Of a stretch of 64,000 nt of DNA, positions 26,940-36,212 are shown piece by piece. Each line of letters opens with the position of its first letter. Within the stretch, counting starts at the first letter, position 1. Both the position numbers and the translations under genes were made by a program. The notes below the pieces were generated by a model. It did not search any database. It saw only the letters and a program-made list of their open reading frames with translations, and was not told the DNA's origin. Origin of the DNA: Pseudomonadota bacterium (lineage in GTDB: Bacteria > Pseudomonadota > Gammaproteobacteria > Burkholderiales > Rhodocyclaceae); the NCBI GenBank assembly GCA_018241685.1, contig JAFEDJ010000067.1, positions 1 through 64,000 on the forward strand, given 5' to 3'.

Positions 26940-28037
26940 TCAGTTCATCAGGGCCCGGTCGAGGGCCAGTTCCTTGAGGATGCGGCCGGCTGCCTCAAGG
27001 GCGCCTTCCATGTAGCCGCCGCCGTAGCTGGCCGTTTCCGAGCCGCCGAAGTAGAGCTTGTCGTTCCAGTGGGACAGGCGCAGCGCCCGGTTCCCGTATT
27101 CCGGATGGCCATCCGGCGGGGTGTGGTCGAGGAGGCTGCAGGTGTAGGCTTCCGATGCCCAGTCCTGGATGAACGGCGTGCTGCGCTCCGCTGCGGCGCC
27201 GAACAGTTGCACGAGCTGGCTGCGCACCAGCATCGGCAGGCCGCTGCGGAAGGACTCCCGCAGCGCCGGTGGCATGGCGACGAAACCGCCTAGGGCGGCG
27301 CGACCGGCCGGCTCGTCGCTGGCATCGAAGACCTCGGCCAGCACCGCCTGCGGATGGGTGACGAAGGCGTTGCCGGTGTGGCCGGCGTCATGCCAGAAAG
27401 AGCGTTCGAAACCGCATATCGCCTTTGCGCTGCCCGCCATCCAGGTGGGCGTGTCGCGCAGGATCTGGCGCAGCGGAGCGGAGAGGGCCGGCGAGAAATC
27501 CACTCTCTCTTCGAGCAGGCGCGGTGGAACGGCCAGCACCACGTGGCGTGCCTTTACGGTGATCGGTTCGTAGCCGCGGAGAAAGTGCAGTTCCACGTGA
27601 TTGTCGCAATTACGGACGGCCATCAGCACGTGGCCGAAATTCAGGCTATGCCGCGGCAGGCGTTTGGCGAGGGCTGTGATCAGCGCACCGACGCCGCCGG
27701 AGACCCGTCGAGCACCGCCGTGCACCGGTCCGGCGGATAGGGTGACCGGGCCGGCGCTGGGCTCCTTGAGGTGCAGTACGGTCTCGCCGTCGGCCTGGGC
27801 AAATTGGCGCAATCCCAGGTCGGCGATCAGCCGGGCGATGCGGGGTTGGGTATCCGGCCAGAACCAGGTGGGACCCAGATCGGCGGGCAAGCCTGGCGTG
27901 GCGTTGTCGCTGGACATGATGCGACCACCGAGGCGCGTGCGGGCTTCGAACAGGGCGAATTCTTCGCCGCGCGACGCGAGGCCGTTGGCAATCGCCAGCC
28001 CGCATAAACCACCGCCAACTATGACCGTATCCAACAT
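26940..28037 (-). CDS. FAD-dependent amine oxidase / phytoene-desaturase-like
   Basis: 365 residues. N-terminal Rossmann VIVGGGLCGLAIANGLASRG with E30-region FEARTRLGGR, the GR-binding motif of monoamine oxidases, and C-terminal FAD motif YFGGSETASYGGGYMEGALEAAG. Start chosen at MLDTV, where GGAG lies eight bases upstream. Smaller than MAO (over 450). Substrate unknown: amines, polyamines or a carotenoid-like compound are options. Confidence 0.82.
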   Translation of the reverse strand: MLDTVIVGGGLCGLAIANGLASRGEEFALFEARTRLGGRIMSSDNATPGLPADLGPTWFWPDTQPRIARLIADLGLRQFAQADGETVLHLKEPSAGPVTLSAGPVHGGARRVSGGVGALITALAKRLPRHSLNFGHVLMAVRNCDNHVELHFLRGYEPITVKARHVVLAVPPRLLEERVDFSPALSAPLRQILRDTPTWMAGSAKAICGFERSFWHDAGHTGNAFVTHPQAVLAEVFDASDEPAGRAALGGFVAMPPALRESFRSGLPMLVRSQLVQLFGAAAERSTPFIQDWASEAYTCSLLDHTPPDGHPEYGNRALRLSHWNDKLYFGGSETASYGGGYMEGALEAAGRILKELALDRALMN

Positions 28038-28254
28038 GCTGCTGCTCCGGATGATCGTTATGGTCAAACGTGCAGCAAGCTTTGTTCCATGTCCTTGAAA
28101 AAATTGCGATTTATTGTTAAGTGCATGAATCTAATAATTATTGTTTCAAGGGCTGATATTTTTAAAAACCCTTTTATTGTGTCGGGTTTGTGCCTTCAGA
28201 TGACATTTCCGCACCGTTGTAGGTTGATCTGCCTCTGCGATTGGTGCGCGAATG
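28038..28254. other. AT-rich intergenic region
   Basis: 217 bases between the alkB stop and the amine-oxidase start. The part 28090-28200 is clearly AT-rich against the neighbours and includes TAATAATTATTG and a loose AAGGG/CCCTT inverted repeat around TATTTTTAAAA. Probably the amine-oxidase promoter region. A 67-codon plus-strand frame inside it is not convincing. Confidence 0.5.
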
Positions 28255-28839
28255 TCATGCCTCCGGGCGTACCAGGCGGAATGTCAGGTTGAGGCGCGGC
28301 GGAATGACGAGCGGATCTGCGAGGACAGCATGCTCCCAGTCCTGCTGGAAAGGCGGGTCCATGACCAGGAGGGTGCCGGAGGGGAGCGGGACATGCTGCG
28401 CCTCACCCAGCGGGCGGGGGCGGACCGAGAAGCTGCGGGTGGCGCCCAGGCTCAGGGACGCGATGGCCGGGGAGGGGCCCAGATCGGGCTCGTCGTCGGC
28501 ATGCCAGCCCACGGCATCCTGGCCGTTGCGGTAGAGGTTGAGCAGGACGGCGTTGAAACTCAGCCCGGAAACCCGTTCGATTTGCTCGCGTAGGGCGATC
28601 AGCGTGGGTGTCCAGGCGTGGGAGTTGTGCAGGTTGTCCGCGTAGCGATAGTCGATGCCGGGATCGGCATACCAGGCCTGCAGGCGGGGCAGCGCGAAGC
28701 GCCGGCCGGCGGCAAGGTAGTAGCCGTCGTTCCACGAGGTTTCGGCGAGCAGCTGGTGGAACCGCTGATCCGCCTGCGCCTCGTCGAACAGGCGGCCGAT
28801 ACGCAGCAGCGGGAGCGTCCGCATCGCGGTGAGCAGCAT
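28255..28839 (-). CDS. alkB: AlkB-like Fe(II)/2-oxoglutarate dioxygenase
   Basis: 194 residues from the ATG four bases after the Fe-S gene stop. Metal triad H113-x-D115 (GWHADDE) and H170 (DWEHAV), and 2OG-binding R182/R188 in RLNLTFR. NLYRNGQDAVGWHADDE is the standard AlkB core. Repairs alkylated DNA or RNA bases by oxidative demethylation. Lies last in an operon with the Fe-S protein; no adaptive-response ada beside it. Confidence 0.92.
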   Translation of the reverse strand: MLLTAMRTLPLLRIGRLFDEAQADQRFHQLLAETSWNDGYYLAAGRRFALPRLQAWYADPGIDYRYADNLHNSHAWTPTLIALREQIERVSGLSFNAVLLNLYRNGQDAVGWHADDEPDLGPSPAIASLSLGATRSFSVRPRPLGEAQHVPLPSGTLLVMDPPFQQDWEHAVLADPLVIPPRLNLTFRLVRPEA

Positions 28840-28843
28840 GCGG

Positions 28844-30181
28844 TCAGGCCAGTGCGCGTTCGAGCAGGAGCGCCACGTGCTGCGCCTGCCGCTCCACGCC
28901 TTCAAGGATCTGGTGGCGGCAGGAGAAGCCGTTGGCGAGCACCATCGCGTCGGGGGCCCTGCGCAGCGCCGGCAGGAGGTCGAGTTCGGCCATCTGCAAG
29001 GAGATGTCCCGGTGCTCGGCATCGAGGCCGAAGCTGCCGGCCATGCCGCAACAGCTGGCTTCGATGAACTCGAATTCGAAGTCGGGGATCAGGCGCAGTA
29101 CCTTGCGCAGGGACTTCATCGCGCCGACGGCCTTTTGGTGGCAGTGGCCATGCACCAGGGTCTTGCCGGCCGGCAGGGGCTTCAGCTTGAGCTGCAGCTG
29201 CTTGCGATCGTGTTCGCGGGCGATGAATTCCTCGAAGAGGTAAACCTGCTTGGCGAGCCTTTCTGCGTCGGTGCCGAGGCCCAGTTTGAGATGGTCGTCA
29301 CGCAGCGACAGGATGCAGGAGGGTTCCAGTCCGACGATCGGAATTCCCGCCTCCAGGGCTGGCCGCAGGGCCGTGTGCATGCGCTGGGCTTCGGCGCGGG
29401 CTGCCTCGATCTGGCCCAGGGACAGGTAGGTGCGGCCGCAGCACAGGGGGCGTGAGGGGGCGACGTCGGCGGCGGAAGGCTCCAGGCTGATGACGCGATA
29501 GCCGGCGGCGCTGAGGACCGCGTGGGCGGCCCGGGCGATGGCCGGGTCGAAGTGGCGCGCGAAGGTATCCACGAAGAGCATGACCTCCCGCCCGTCGGCA
29601 TTGCCGGCGGCAGGTGGCTGGTAGGCTTCCGGGCTGGGCTCGGGCAGCGTGCGCCGGGCCGAGATGCCCAGCCAGCGTTCACCGAGACGGGCCAGCAGCG
29701 GCAGGCGGTTGCGTAGCTTCACCAGTTGGCGGAGCAGCCCGCCATGCTGCGCCAGCAGCCGCGGCAGCGCGGCGAAGAGCCTGTCGCGGCGCGGTGTGCC
29801 GAGGGCCAGGTTGCGCTGGGCCTGATATTCGATCTTGATCGCCGCCATGTCCACCTGGTTGGCGCATTCGCGTTTGCAGCCTTTGCAGCCGACGCACAGG
29901 TCCATTGCGGCGGCCAGGCGGGGATCGGTGAACGACGCTTCGCCCAGCTCGCCGTTGAGGGTGGCCTTCAGCAGCAGGACGCGCCCGCCGGGAGATTGGC
30001 CAGGGGCGTCGGTGGCGCGGAAGCTGGGGCACATGACGCCCTTCGGCTTGCGCTGGCACAGGCGGTCGCTGATGCAGACCGCGACGGCCTTGGCAAAATT
30101 GCCGCCGCTGGCCGGAATCCCGGCATAGGCGTCGCCTTGTCCGGCGGTCTCATAGGATGACCAGTCCAGTTGATGTTTCAT
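28844..30181 (-). CDS. Stand-alone Fe-S oxidoreductase (C-terminal half of a D-lactate/FAD-oxidase type enzyme)
   Basis: 445 residues. First cluster motif VCISDRLCQRKPKGVMCPSFRATD, second CVGCKGCKRECANQVD, then the cysteine-rich CCG domains with RPLCCGRTY and EASCCGMAGSFG. This is the ferredoxin plus CCG part that is usually fused behind an FAD_binding_4 domain in GlpC/YdiJ-like dehydrogenases; here the flavin domain is missing. The electron partner is unknown. The ATG at 30181 is preferred because GGAGAG precedes it; that site lies inside a hairpin. Confidence 0.85.
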   Translation of the reverse strand: MKHQLDWSSYETAGQGDAYAGIPASGGNFAKAVAVCISDRLCQRKPKGVMCPSFRATDAPGQSPGGRVLLLKATLNGELGEASFTDPRLAAAMDLCVGCKGCKRECANQVDMAAIKIEYQAQRNLALGTPRRDRLFAALPRLLAQHGGLLRQLVKLRNRLPLLARLGERWLGISARRTLPEPSPEAYQPPAAGNADGREVMLFVDTFARHFDPAIARAAHAVLSAAGYRVISLEPSAADVAPSRPLCCGRTYLSLGQIEAARAEAQRMHTALRPALEAGIPIVGLEPSCILSLRDDHLKLGLGTDAERLAKQVYLFEEFIAREHDRKQLQLKLKPLPAGKTLVHGHCHQKAVGAMKSLRKVLRLIPDFEFEFIEASCCGMAGSFGLDAEHRDISLQMAELDLLPALRRAPDAMVLANGFSCRHQILEGVERQAQHVALLLERALA

Positions 30182-30182
30182 T

Positions 30183-30205
30183 GCTCTCTCCGTACCGGAG
30201 AGAGC
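30183..30205 (-). promoter_or_regulatory. Hairpin covering the ribosome site of the Fe-S gene
   Basis: The minus strand reads GCTCTCTCCG-GTA-CGGAGAGAGC directly before A-ATG. The 10-bp stem contains the Shine-Dalgarno GGAGAG, so translation should be limited unless the hairpin is opened by a protein or RNA. It could also be a DNA operator. Confidence 0.55.
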
Positions 30206-30305
30206 AAGCAAGCTGGGTGCCAGGCTTCTTTTGTTTATGGATCAATGGGTTGTCTTGGATGCTTGTGTCGCATCTGCGACAAGTGAGGCATGGCGAGGCC
30301 GGCAC

Positions 30306-31466
30306 TCAGGCGGTATGCCAACGGTTGCCGCCCGCGCCCTTGGCCTTGTACATGGCCTGGTCGGCAAGGGCCAGTAGATGGTTCAGGTCGTAACCGTTGT
30401 CCGGGTAGCAGGATACGCCGATGCTGATGCCGAGCCGGCAGCTGGGGAAGTCGTTGCCGGGCACTGCTACCACGCTGGCGATGATCCGTTCGCAGAACAG
30501 CGCGATATCTCGGTTCCCGTGCAGTGCGGGGCAGAGCATCACGAATTCGTCGCCGCCGATCCGCGCCACGATGTCGGTGGCGCGGGCTGCGCTCTCGAAG
30601 CTGTCGGCCAGGCTGATCAGGATCTGGTCACCGGCGAGATGGCCGAAGCTGTCGTTGATCGGTTTGAAGCCGTCCAGATCGAGCAGCAGCAGCGTGCCGG
30701 CCTGGCTGTCGATGCGGGCTCGAGACAGGATGCCTTCGGCGGCTTCGACAAACGCCTTGCGGTTGGCGATGCCAGTCAGTGGATCGTGGCGAGCCATCTC
30801 CCGCCAACGGCGGCTGTCGGCCTCTACGCTGCGATACTTATCCAGCATGCCGAAGATGATGAGCAGGAAATTGGCCAGCGCCAGTACGAAGGCGCCGGTC
30901 TGGATCGCACGCAGTTCGTGGGTGCGGCGCACGGATTCCTGCTCGAGCACCGAGGTCAGGGTGTTCATCAGATCCAGGATCTCGCGGTTGTGGCGCACCA
31001 TGTAGTCCGCCGCTAAGGAGAGTTCGCTCGCATCGGCGCGGGGCTGGGCGGCCTGAAAGGCGATGCCTTCGACTGGAGCGATGAGCTTGCGGGCCGTTTC
31101 CACCGCTGGGGCTCCGGCGTCGCCAACCTTGTCCAGCCGCAGGGGATTGCCATCGCCGCCGAGGGTGTCCCCGCCTTCTGCAAACGCGTTCAGCGTCCGC
31201 CGGAACAGTCCGAAGGCCTCGTTGAACTCCTGGTGTGCGGTGTCGGAACTGGCGTTGGGAGCGGTGGCCAGCAGCAGGGCCTTGGTAGTCTGCTGGGACA
31301 GCATCCGCTGGCGGCCGGCCAGATTGATGGCTACCGCGTCGCGGGCAACCTGGTCGGCGATCCACAGGTTGATCAGCAGCACCGTCAGGTCGAGGGCAAC
31401 GAACATCACGATGGCTGCCACCAGGCGGCGGGGCGATCCGAGCAGGGCGCTTACCGGAATGGGCAT
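30306..31466 (-). CDS. Membrane diguanylate cyclase with PilJ/NIT-like sensor
   Basis: 386 residues. TM1 (about 15-35), extracytoplasmic helical domain beginning AINLAGRQRMLSQQ, the PilJ-type motif, TM2 (about 188-206), GGDEF (about 225-386) with GGDEF at 304-308. Product-inhibition I-site RATD (295-298) sits five residues before, so it should be feedback-inhibited by c-di-GMP. Makes c-di-GMP from GTP. Stands alone. Confidence 0.92.
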   Translation of the reverse strand: MPIPVSALLGSPRRLVAAIVMFVALDLTVLLINLWIADQVARDAVAINLAGRQRMLSQQTTKALLLATAPNASSDTAHQEFNEAFGLFRRTLNAFAEGGDTLGGDGNPLRLDKVGDAGAPAVETARKLIAPVEGIAFQAAQPRADASELSLAADYMVRHNREILDLMNTLTSVLEQESVRRTHELRAIQTGAFVLALANFLLIIFGMLDKYRSVEADSRRWREMARHDPLTGIANRKAFVEAAEGILSRARIDSQAGTLLLLDLDGFKPINDSFGHLAGDQILISLADSFESAARATDIVARIGGDEFVMLCPALHGNRDIALFCERIIASVVAVPGNDFPSCRLGISIGVSCYPDNGYDLNHLLALADQAMYKAKGAGGNRWHTA

Positions 31467-31583
31467 GGATCGTGTCTTTCGTCTATGCAGGGAGGGGCGT
31501 CAATACAAATGGGTAGTGGATGAATTATTGTCAATGAGTGCCCATTCTGACGTGTGTCATCAGGGAAGGCGACCACTGGCGGC

Positions 31584-31617
31584 AGAAAACAAAAATGCGG
31601 CCCGGATGGGCCGCATT
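31584..31617 (-). terminator. Intrinsic terminator after pgk
   Basis: The minus strand shows AATGCGGCCC-ATCC-GGGCCGCATT followed by TTTGTTTTC. Perfect stem; ends the tkt-gap-pgk transcript. Confidence 0.9.
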
Positions 31618-31640
31618 CTGGTGTGCCGGGGAAGAACCGC

Positions 31641-32825
31641 TCAGTCGTTGAAGCGGGCTTCCAGCGCCGCGATGGCGGGCAGGGTCCGGCCTTCGAGGAA
31701 CTCCAGGAAGGCGCCGCCGCCGGTGGAGATGTAACCCACGTCGTCGGCGATGTGGAACTTGGCGATGGCGGCCAGCGTGTCGCCGCCGCCGGCGATGGAG
31801 AAGGCTTCCGAGTGGGCGATGGCCGAAGCCATCATCTTGGTGCCGCCGGCGAACTGGGGCAGTTCGAAGACGCCGACCGGGCCGTTCCAGACGATGGTGC
31901 CGGCGTTGGCGATGATCTGGGACAGCTTGGCGGCAGCCTTCGGGCCGACGTCGAGGATGCGGTCGTGGGGGCCGACCTCATCGACGGAGACCTTGTTGGC
32001 GCGGGCCATGGCGGAGACTTCGTCGGCAACGACGACGTCTTCGGGCAGCGGCACTTCGGCGCCGCGGGCCTTCATGATGTCCATAATGGCCTGGGCTTCC
32101 TTGACCAGCTCGGGTTCGGCCAGGGATTCGCCGATGCGCTTGCCGGAGGCCAGCAGGAAGGTGTTGGCGATGCCACCGCCGACGATCAGCTGGTCAACCT
32201 TGTCGGCCAGTGATTTCAGGATGGTCAGCTTGGAGGACACCTTGGAACCGCCGACGATGGCCACCAGCGGACGGGCCGGGGCGTGCAGGGCCTTGCCGAG
32301 GGCGTCGATCTCGGCGCCCATCAGGATGCCGGCGCAGGCGACTGGCGCGAACTTGGCGATGCCGTGGGTGGTGGCTTCGGCGCGGTGGGCGGTGCCGAAG
32401 GCATCGTTTACGTAGACGTCGCACAGGGCGGCCATCTTCCGCGCGAGTTCTTCGTTGTCCTTCTTCTCGCCCTTGTTGCAGCGGCAGTTCTCGAGCAGCA
32501 CGACCTCACCGGGGGCGACGTCGAAACCGCCGTCCACCCAGTTCTGGATCAGGCGAACCGGCTTGCCGAGCAACTGGCCGAGGCGTACGGCCACCGGTGC
32601 CAGCGTGTCATCGGCCTTCAGCTCACCCTCGGTCGGGCGACCCAGGTGGGAGGTGACCAGCACCGCGGCGCCACCCTTGAGGGCGTACTCGATGGACGGG
32701 ATCGAGGCGCGGATGCGGGTGTCTTCGGTGATGTTGCCGGCGTCGTCCTGGGGCACGTTGAGGTCGGCGCGGATGAAGACCTTCTTGCCCTTGACGTCGA
32801 GGTCGGTGAGTTTCTTGACTTGCAT
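31641..32825 (-). CDS. pgk: Phosphoglycerate kinase
   Basis: 394 residues. RADLNVPQD N-terminal signature, SHLGRP substrate motif, GGSKVSSK and the nucleotide-binding GGGDTLAAI near the C-terminus. Interconverts 1,3-bisphosphoglycerate and 3-phosphoglycerate in glycolysis and the Calvin cycle. Third of tkt-gap-pgk; a hairpin terminator separates it from gap, so its level may be partly uncoupled. Confidence 0.97.
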   Translation of the reverse strand: MQVKKLTDLDVKGKKVFIRADLNVPQDDAGNITEDTRIRASIPSIEYALKGGAAVLVTSHLGRPTEGELKADDTLAPVAVRLGQLLGKPVRLIQNWVDGGFDVAPGEVVLLENCRCNKGEKKDNEELARKMAALCDVYVNDAFGTAHRAEATTHGIAKFAPVACAGILMGAEIDALGKALHAPARPLVAIVGGSKVSSKLTILKSLADKVDQLIVGGGIANTFLLASGKRIGESLAEPELVKEAQAIMDIMKARGAEVPLPEDVVVADEVSAMARANKVSVDEVGPHDRILDVGPKAAAKLSQIIANAGTIVWNGPVGVFELPQFAGGTKMMASAIAHSEAFSIAGGGDTLAAIAKFHIADDVGYISTGGGAFLEFLEGRTLPAIAALEARFND

Positions 32826-32852
32826 GATGATGTTCTACGTGTCGTCGGATGT

Positions 32853-32879
32853 GAAAACGCCCCGCACGGGGCGGGGCGT
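32853..32879 (-). terminator. Hairpin/attenuator between gap and pgk
   Basis: On the minus strand a GC stem (outer arms ACGCCCC/GGGGCGT, inner alternative GCCCCG/CGGGGC) is followed by TTTTCAC. Likely partial termination, lowering pgk relative to gap. Confidence 0.7.
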
Positions 32880-32892
32880 CGATACGGCGGAA

Positions 32893-33921
32893 TTACTTGG
32901 CGTTCACGAAGGCGCGGGCCGCGTCGAGCATGCGGCAGGAATAGCCCCACTCGTTGTCGTACCAGGCCAGCACCTTGACCAGCACGGAGCCGTCTTCACC
33001 CTTGATGACGCGGGTCTGGGTGGCGTCGAAGGTGGAGGATACGGTGGTGTGGTTGAAGTCGGAGGACACCAGCGGCTCGGTGTTGACGGCCAGGATGCCC
33101 TTCAGCGGGCCGTTGGCCGCAGCGGTCATCAGCTCGTTGATCTCTTCCTTGGTGGTGGCGCGCTCGGCGGTGAAGGTCAGGTCCACCAGCGACACGTTGA
33201 TGGTCGGGACGCGCAGCGCGAAGCCGTCGACCTTGCCGACCAGTTGCGGCAGCACCAGGCCGACGGCCTTGGCGGCGCCGGTCTTGGTGGGGATGATATT
33301 GGCGGCAGCAGCGCGGGCGCGGCGCAGGTCCTTGTGGCGGACGTCCACGGTCACCTGATCGTTGGTGTAGGCGTGGATGGTGGTCATCAGGCCCTGCTTG
33401 ATGCCGACGCTGTCGGCCAGGATCTTGGCGACCGGGGCCAGGCAGTTGGTGGTGCAGGAGGCGTTGGAGACGACGGTCATGTCGCCCTTCAGGACCTCTT
33501 CGTTCACACCCATGACGATGGTGGTGTCCACGTCGTCACCGCCGGGGGCGGAGATCAGCACGCGCTTGGCGCCCTGCTCGAGCAGCGCGGCGGCCTTGGC
33601 CTTGGTGGTGTAGGCGCCGGTGCATTCCAGCAGCACGTCCACGCCGTGGGCGCCCCAGTTCACGCCCTTCGGATCCTTGGTGGAGTAGAACGGGATCTTC
33701 TTGCCGTCGATGATGATGACGTTGTCGCCTTCGGTTTCCACGGAGGTGGCGAAGCGGCCATGGGTGGTGTCGTACTTGAGCAGGTGGGCATTGGTGGCCA
33801 GATCGCCGGAGGCGTTGATGGCGACCACGTCGAACTCGTTTTGCAGACCCTGCTCGTAAATGGCGCGCAGCGTGCAGCGACCGATACGACCGAAACCATT
33901 GATGGCAACTTTGATGCTCAT
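32893..33921 (-). CDS. gap: Glyceraldehyde-3-phosphate dehydrogenase, type I
   Basis: 342 residues. GFGRIGR NAD-binding motif, catalytic Cys in NASCTTNCLAPV, and C-terminal WYDNEWGYS. Reversible oxidation of G3P. Cofactor preference not decided. Lies 91 bases after tkt, with a strong hairpin between. Confidence 0.97.
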   Translation of the reverse strand: MSIKVAINGFGRIGRCTLRAIYEQGLQNEFDVVAINASGDLATNAHLLKYDTTHGRFATSVETEGDNVIIIDGKKIPFYSTKDPKGVNWGAHGVDVLLECTGAYTTKAKAAALLEQGAKRVLISAPGGDDVDTTIVMGVNEEVLKGDMTVVSNASCTTNCLAPVAKILADSVGIKQGLMTTIHAYTNDQVTVDVRHKDLRRARAAAANIIPTKTGAAKAVGLVLPQLVGKVDGFALRVPTINVSLVDLTFTAERATTKEEINELMTAAANGPLKGILAVNTEPLVSSDFNHTTVSSTFDATQTRVIKGEDGSVLVKVLAWYDNEWGYSCRMLDAARAFVNAK

Positions 33922-33965
33922 CGACTCTTCTCCCTAGTGTAAATGCACGAAACCGAAAATCACTG

Positions 33966-33990
33966 ACATGCGGTGCCCGGCACCGCATGT
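33966..33990 (-). promoter_or_regulatory. Perfect hairpin between tkt and gap
   Basis: ACATGCGGTG-N5-CACCGCATGT forms a perfect 10-bp stem. No U-tract follows on the minus strand, so it is more likely an mRNA processing or stability element, or an operator, than a terminator. Confidence 0.55.
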
Positions 33991-34012
33991 ATCGTTTGGG
34001 GCGCGCAGCCGG

Positions 34013-36043
34013 TCAGGCGAGAACCTTCCTGACCGCGGCAACCACGGCGTCGGCGGTGACGCCGAAATACTTGAACAGCTCGCCGGCCGGAGCGGATTCG
34101 CCGAAGCGGTCTACGCCGATGACTTCGCCTTCCAGCCCGACGTACTTGCGCCAGCCATCGGTCACACCAGCTTCCACCGCAACCCGCGGCAGGCCCTTGG
34201 GCAGCACGGAAGTACGGTAGGCGGCATTCTGGCGGTCGAAGACGTTTGTGCTGGGCATGGAGACCACCCGCACGGCAATGCCTTCTTCGGCGAGCTGCTT
34301 CTGGGCGGCCAGTGCCAGCGCCACTTCCGAACCGGTCGCTATGATAACGGCTTGCGCGCCGCCGGCCTGTGAACCAGTGCCCGAATCGGACAGCACGTAG
34401 CCGCCGCGGCGGATATCGGCGACCTGTTCGGCATTGCGCGGCTGGAAGGGCAGGTTCTGGCGGGAGAAGGCGAGGGAGCTCGGACCCTCGGTGCGTTCGA
34501 CCGCTGCAGCCCAGGCCACCGCCGATTCAGTGGTGTCACAGGGGCGCCACACGTCCATGTTGGGGATCAGGCGCAGGGAGGCCGTCTGTTCGACCGGCTG
34601 GTGGGTCGGGCCGTCTTCGCCAAGGCCAATGGAGTCGTGGGTGAACACGAAGATCTGACGCACCTTCATCAGCGCCGCCATGCGCAGGGCGTTGCGGGCG
34701 TATTCGCTGAACATCAGGAAGGTGGCGGTGTAGGGCACCAGGCCGCCGTGCAGGGCGATGCCGTTGGCGATGGCAGCCATGCCGAACTCGCGCACACCGT
34801 AGTACACGTAGTTGCCGCCGCTGGTCTTGCTGACGCCCTTGGCGCCGGACCACAGGGTCAGGTTGGAGCCGGCCAGGTCGGCGGAGCCGCCGAGCAGTTC
34901 CGGCAGCTTCGGTGCGAAGGCTTCAATGCTGTTCTGGCTGGCTTTGCGGGTGGCGATGGTCTCGCCCTTCTCGGCGACCTTGGCCAGTACCGCGTCCACG
35001 TGGGCGCTCCAGTCGGAGGGCAGTTCACCGGCCATGCGGCGGGTGAATTCGGCGGCGAGTTCGGGGAAGGCCGTGGCGTAGGCGGAGAAACGGGTGTTCC
35101 ACTCGCCTTCCAGCGCAGCACCCTTTTCCTTGGCGTCCCAGGCGGCGTAAACGTCGGCCGGCACTTCGAAGGGCGGGTGGTTCCAGCCGATGTAGGCGCG
35201 GGCGGCCTCGATTTCCGCGTTGCCCAGCGGGGCGCCATGTACGTCGTGACTATCCTGCTTGTTGGGGGCGCCGGCGCCGATGATGGTCTTGCAGCAGATC
35301 AGGCTGGGGCGGCCGGTTTCGGCCTGGGCGGCCTTGAGGGCGGCCTCGATCTCGACCGGGTCATGCCCCTGTACGTCGCGCACCACGTGCCAGCCGTAAG
35401 CTTCGAAGCGCTTCGGGGTGTCGTCGGTGAACCAGCCGTCGACGTGGCCGTCGATGGAGATGTTGTTGTCGTCGTAGAAGGCGATCAGCTTGCCCAGGCC
35501 CCAGGTGCCGGCCAGCGAACAGGCTTCGTGGGAGATGCCTTCCATCAGGCAGCCGTCGCCGAGGAAGACGTAGGTGTGGTGGTTGACGATCTCGTGGCCG
35601 GGACGGTTGAAGTCGGCGGCGAGGATCTTCTCGGCCAGCGCCATGCCGACCGCGTTGGTGATGCCCTGCCCCAGAGGACCGGTGGTGGTTTCGACGCCGG
35701 GGGTGTAGCCGACTTCCGGGTGACCCGGGGTGCGGCTGTGCAGCTGGCGGAAGTTCTTGAGGTCGTCGATGGACAGGTCGTAGCCGGTCAGGTGCAGCAG
35801 GGCGTAGATCAGCATCGAGCCGTGGCCGTTGGACTGCACGAAGCGGTCGCGATCAGCCCACTTCGGGTTTGCCGGATTGTGGCGCAGGTGGCGGCGCCAC
35901 AGTACCTCGGCGATTTCGGCCATGCCCATCGGGGCGCCCGGGTGGCCGGAGTTGGCCTTCTGGACGGCATCCATGGCCAGCGCGCGGATAGCGCCAGTCA
36001 GGGGGTTGAAGACGGGCAGCTTGACGTTACGCGTAGAAGACAT
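34013..36043 (-). CDS. tkt: Transketolase
   Basis: 676 residues. NSGHPGAPMGMAEI, thiamine pyrophosphate motif GDGCLMEG...NN and EDGPTHQPVEQ are diagnostic. Transfers two-carbon units in the pentose phosphate and Calvin cycles. First gene of tkt-gap-pgk, a common order in betaproteobacteria. The ATG is chosen at MSSTRNVKLP, with AAGG upstream. Confidence 0.97.
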   Translation of the reverse strand: MSSTRNVKLPVFNPLTGAIRALAMDAVQKANSGHPGAPMGMAEIAEVLWRRHLRHNPANPKWADRDRFVQSNGHGSMLIYALLHLTGYDLSIDDLKNFRQLHSRTPGHPEVGYTPGVETTTGPLGQGITNAVGMALAEKILAADFNRPGHEIVNHHTYVFLGDGCLMEGISHEACSLAGTWGLGKLIAFYDDNNISIDGHVDGWFTDDTPKRFEAYGWHVVRDVQGHDPVEIEAALKAAQAETGRPSLICCKTIIGAGAPNKQDSHDVHGAPLGNAEIEAARAYIGWNHPPFEVPADVYAAWDAKEKGAALEGEWNTRFSAYATAFPELAAEFTRRMAGELPSDWSAHVDAVLAKVAEKGETIATRKASQNSIEAFAPKLPELLGGSADLAGSNLTLWSGAKGVSKTSGGNYVYYGVREFGMAAIANGIALHGGLVPYTATFLMFSEYARNALRMAALMKVRQIFVFTHDSIGLGEDGPTHQPVEQTASLRLIPNMDVWRPCDTTESAVAWAAAVERTEGPSSLAFSRQNLPFQPRNAEQVADIRRGGYVLSDSGTGSQAGGAQAVIIATGSEVALALAAQKQLAEEGIAVRVVSMPSTNVFDRQNAAYRTSVLPKGLPRVAVEAGVTDGWRKYVGLEGEVIGVDRFGESAPAGELFKYFGVTADAVVAAVRKVLA

Positions 36044-36212
36044 CGAAGAACCTTCGGCCGGGGGAGCGGCGCGCAAAGACCGTAATTATCTTTGATTTCC
36101 GGGCACTTGGGTAGCCTCGCGGGGGGATAAGTGCGATCCGGGGCGGGGCGTACGGGGGCGTGAAAACTGCGGCATAATCGGGCGCCCACATTTACTTACA
36201 TTCGTCTCGTCG

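Noticed and set aside
28089..28292. 67-codon plus-strand frame in an AT-rich gap
   Set aside because: No ribosome site or homology, and it overlaps the end of alkB.
32853..32879. CRISPR-like or mobile-element ends in repeats and hairpins
   Set aside because: Hairpins throughout the window are single; no spacer arrays, transposases, integrases or target-site duplications were seen.
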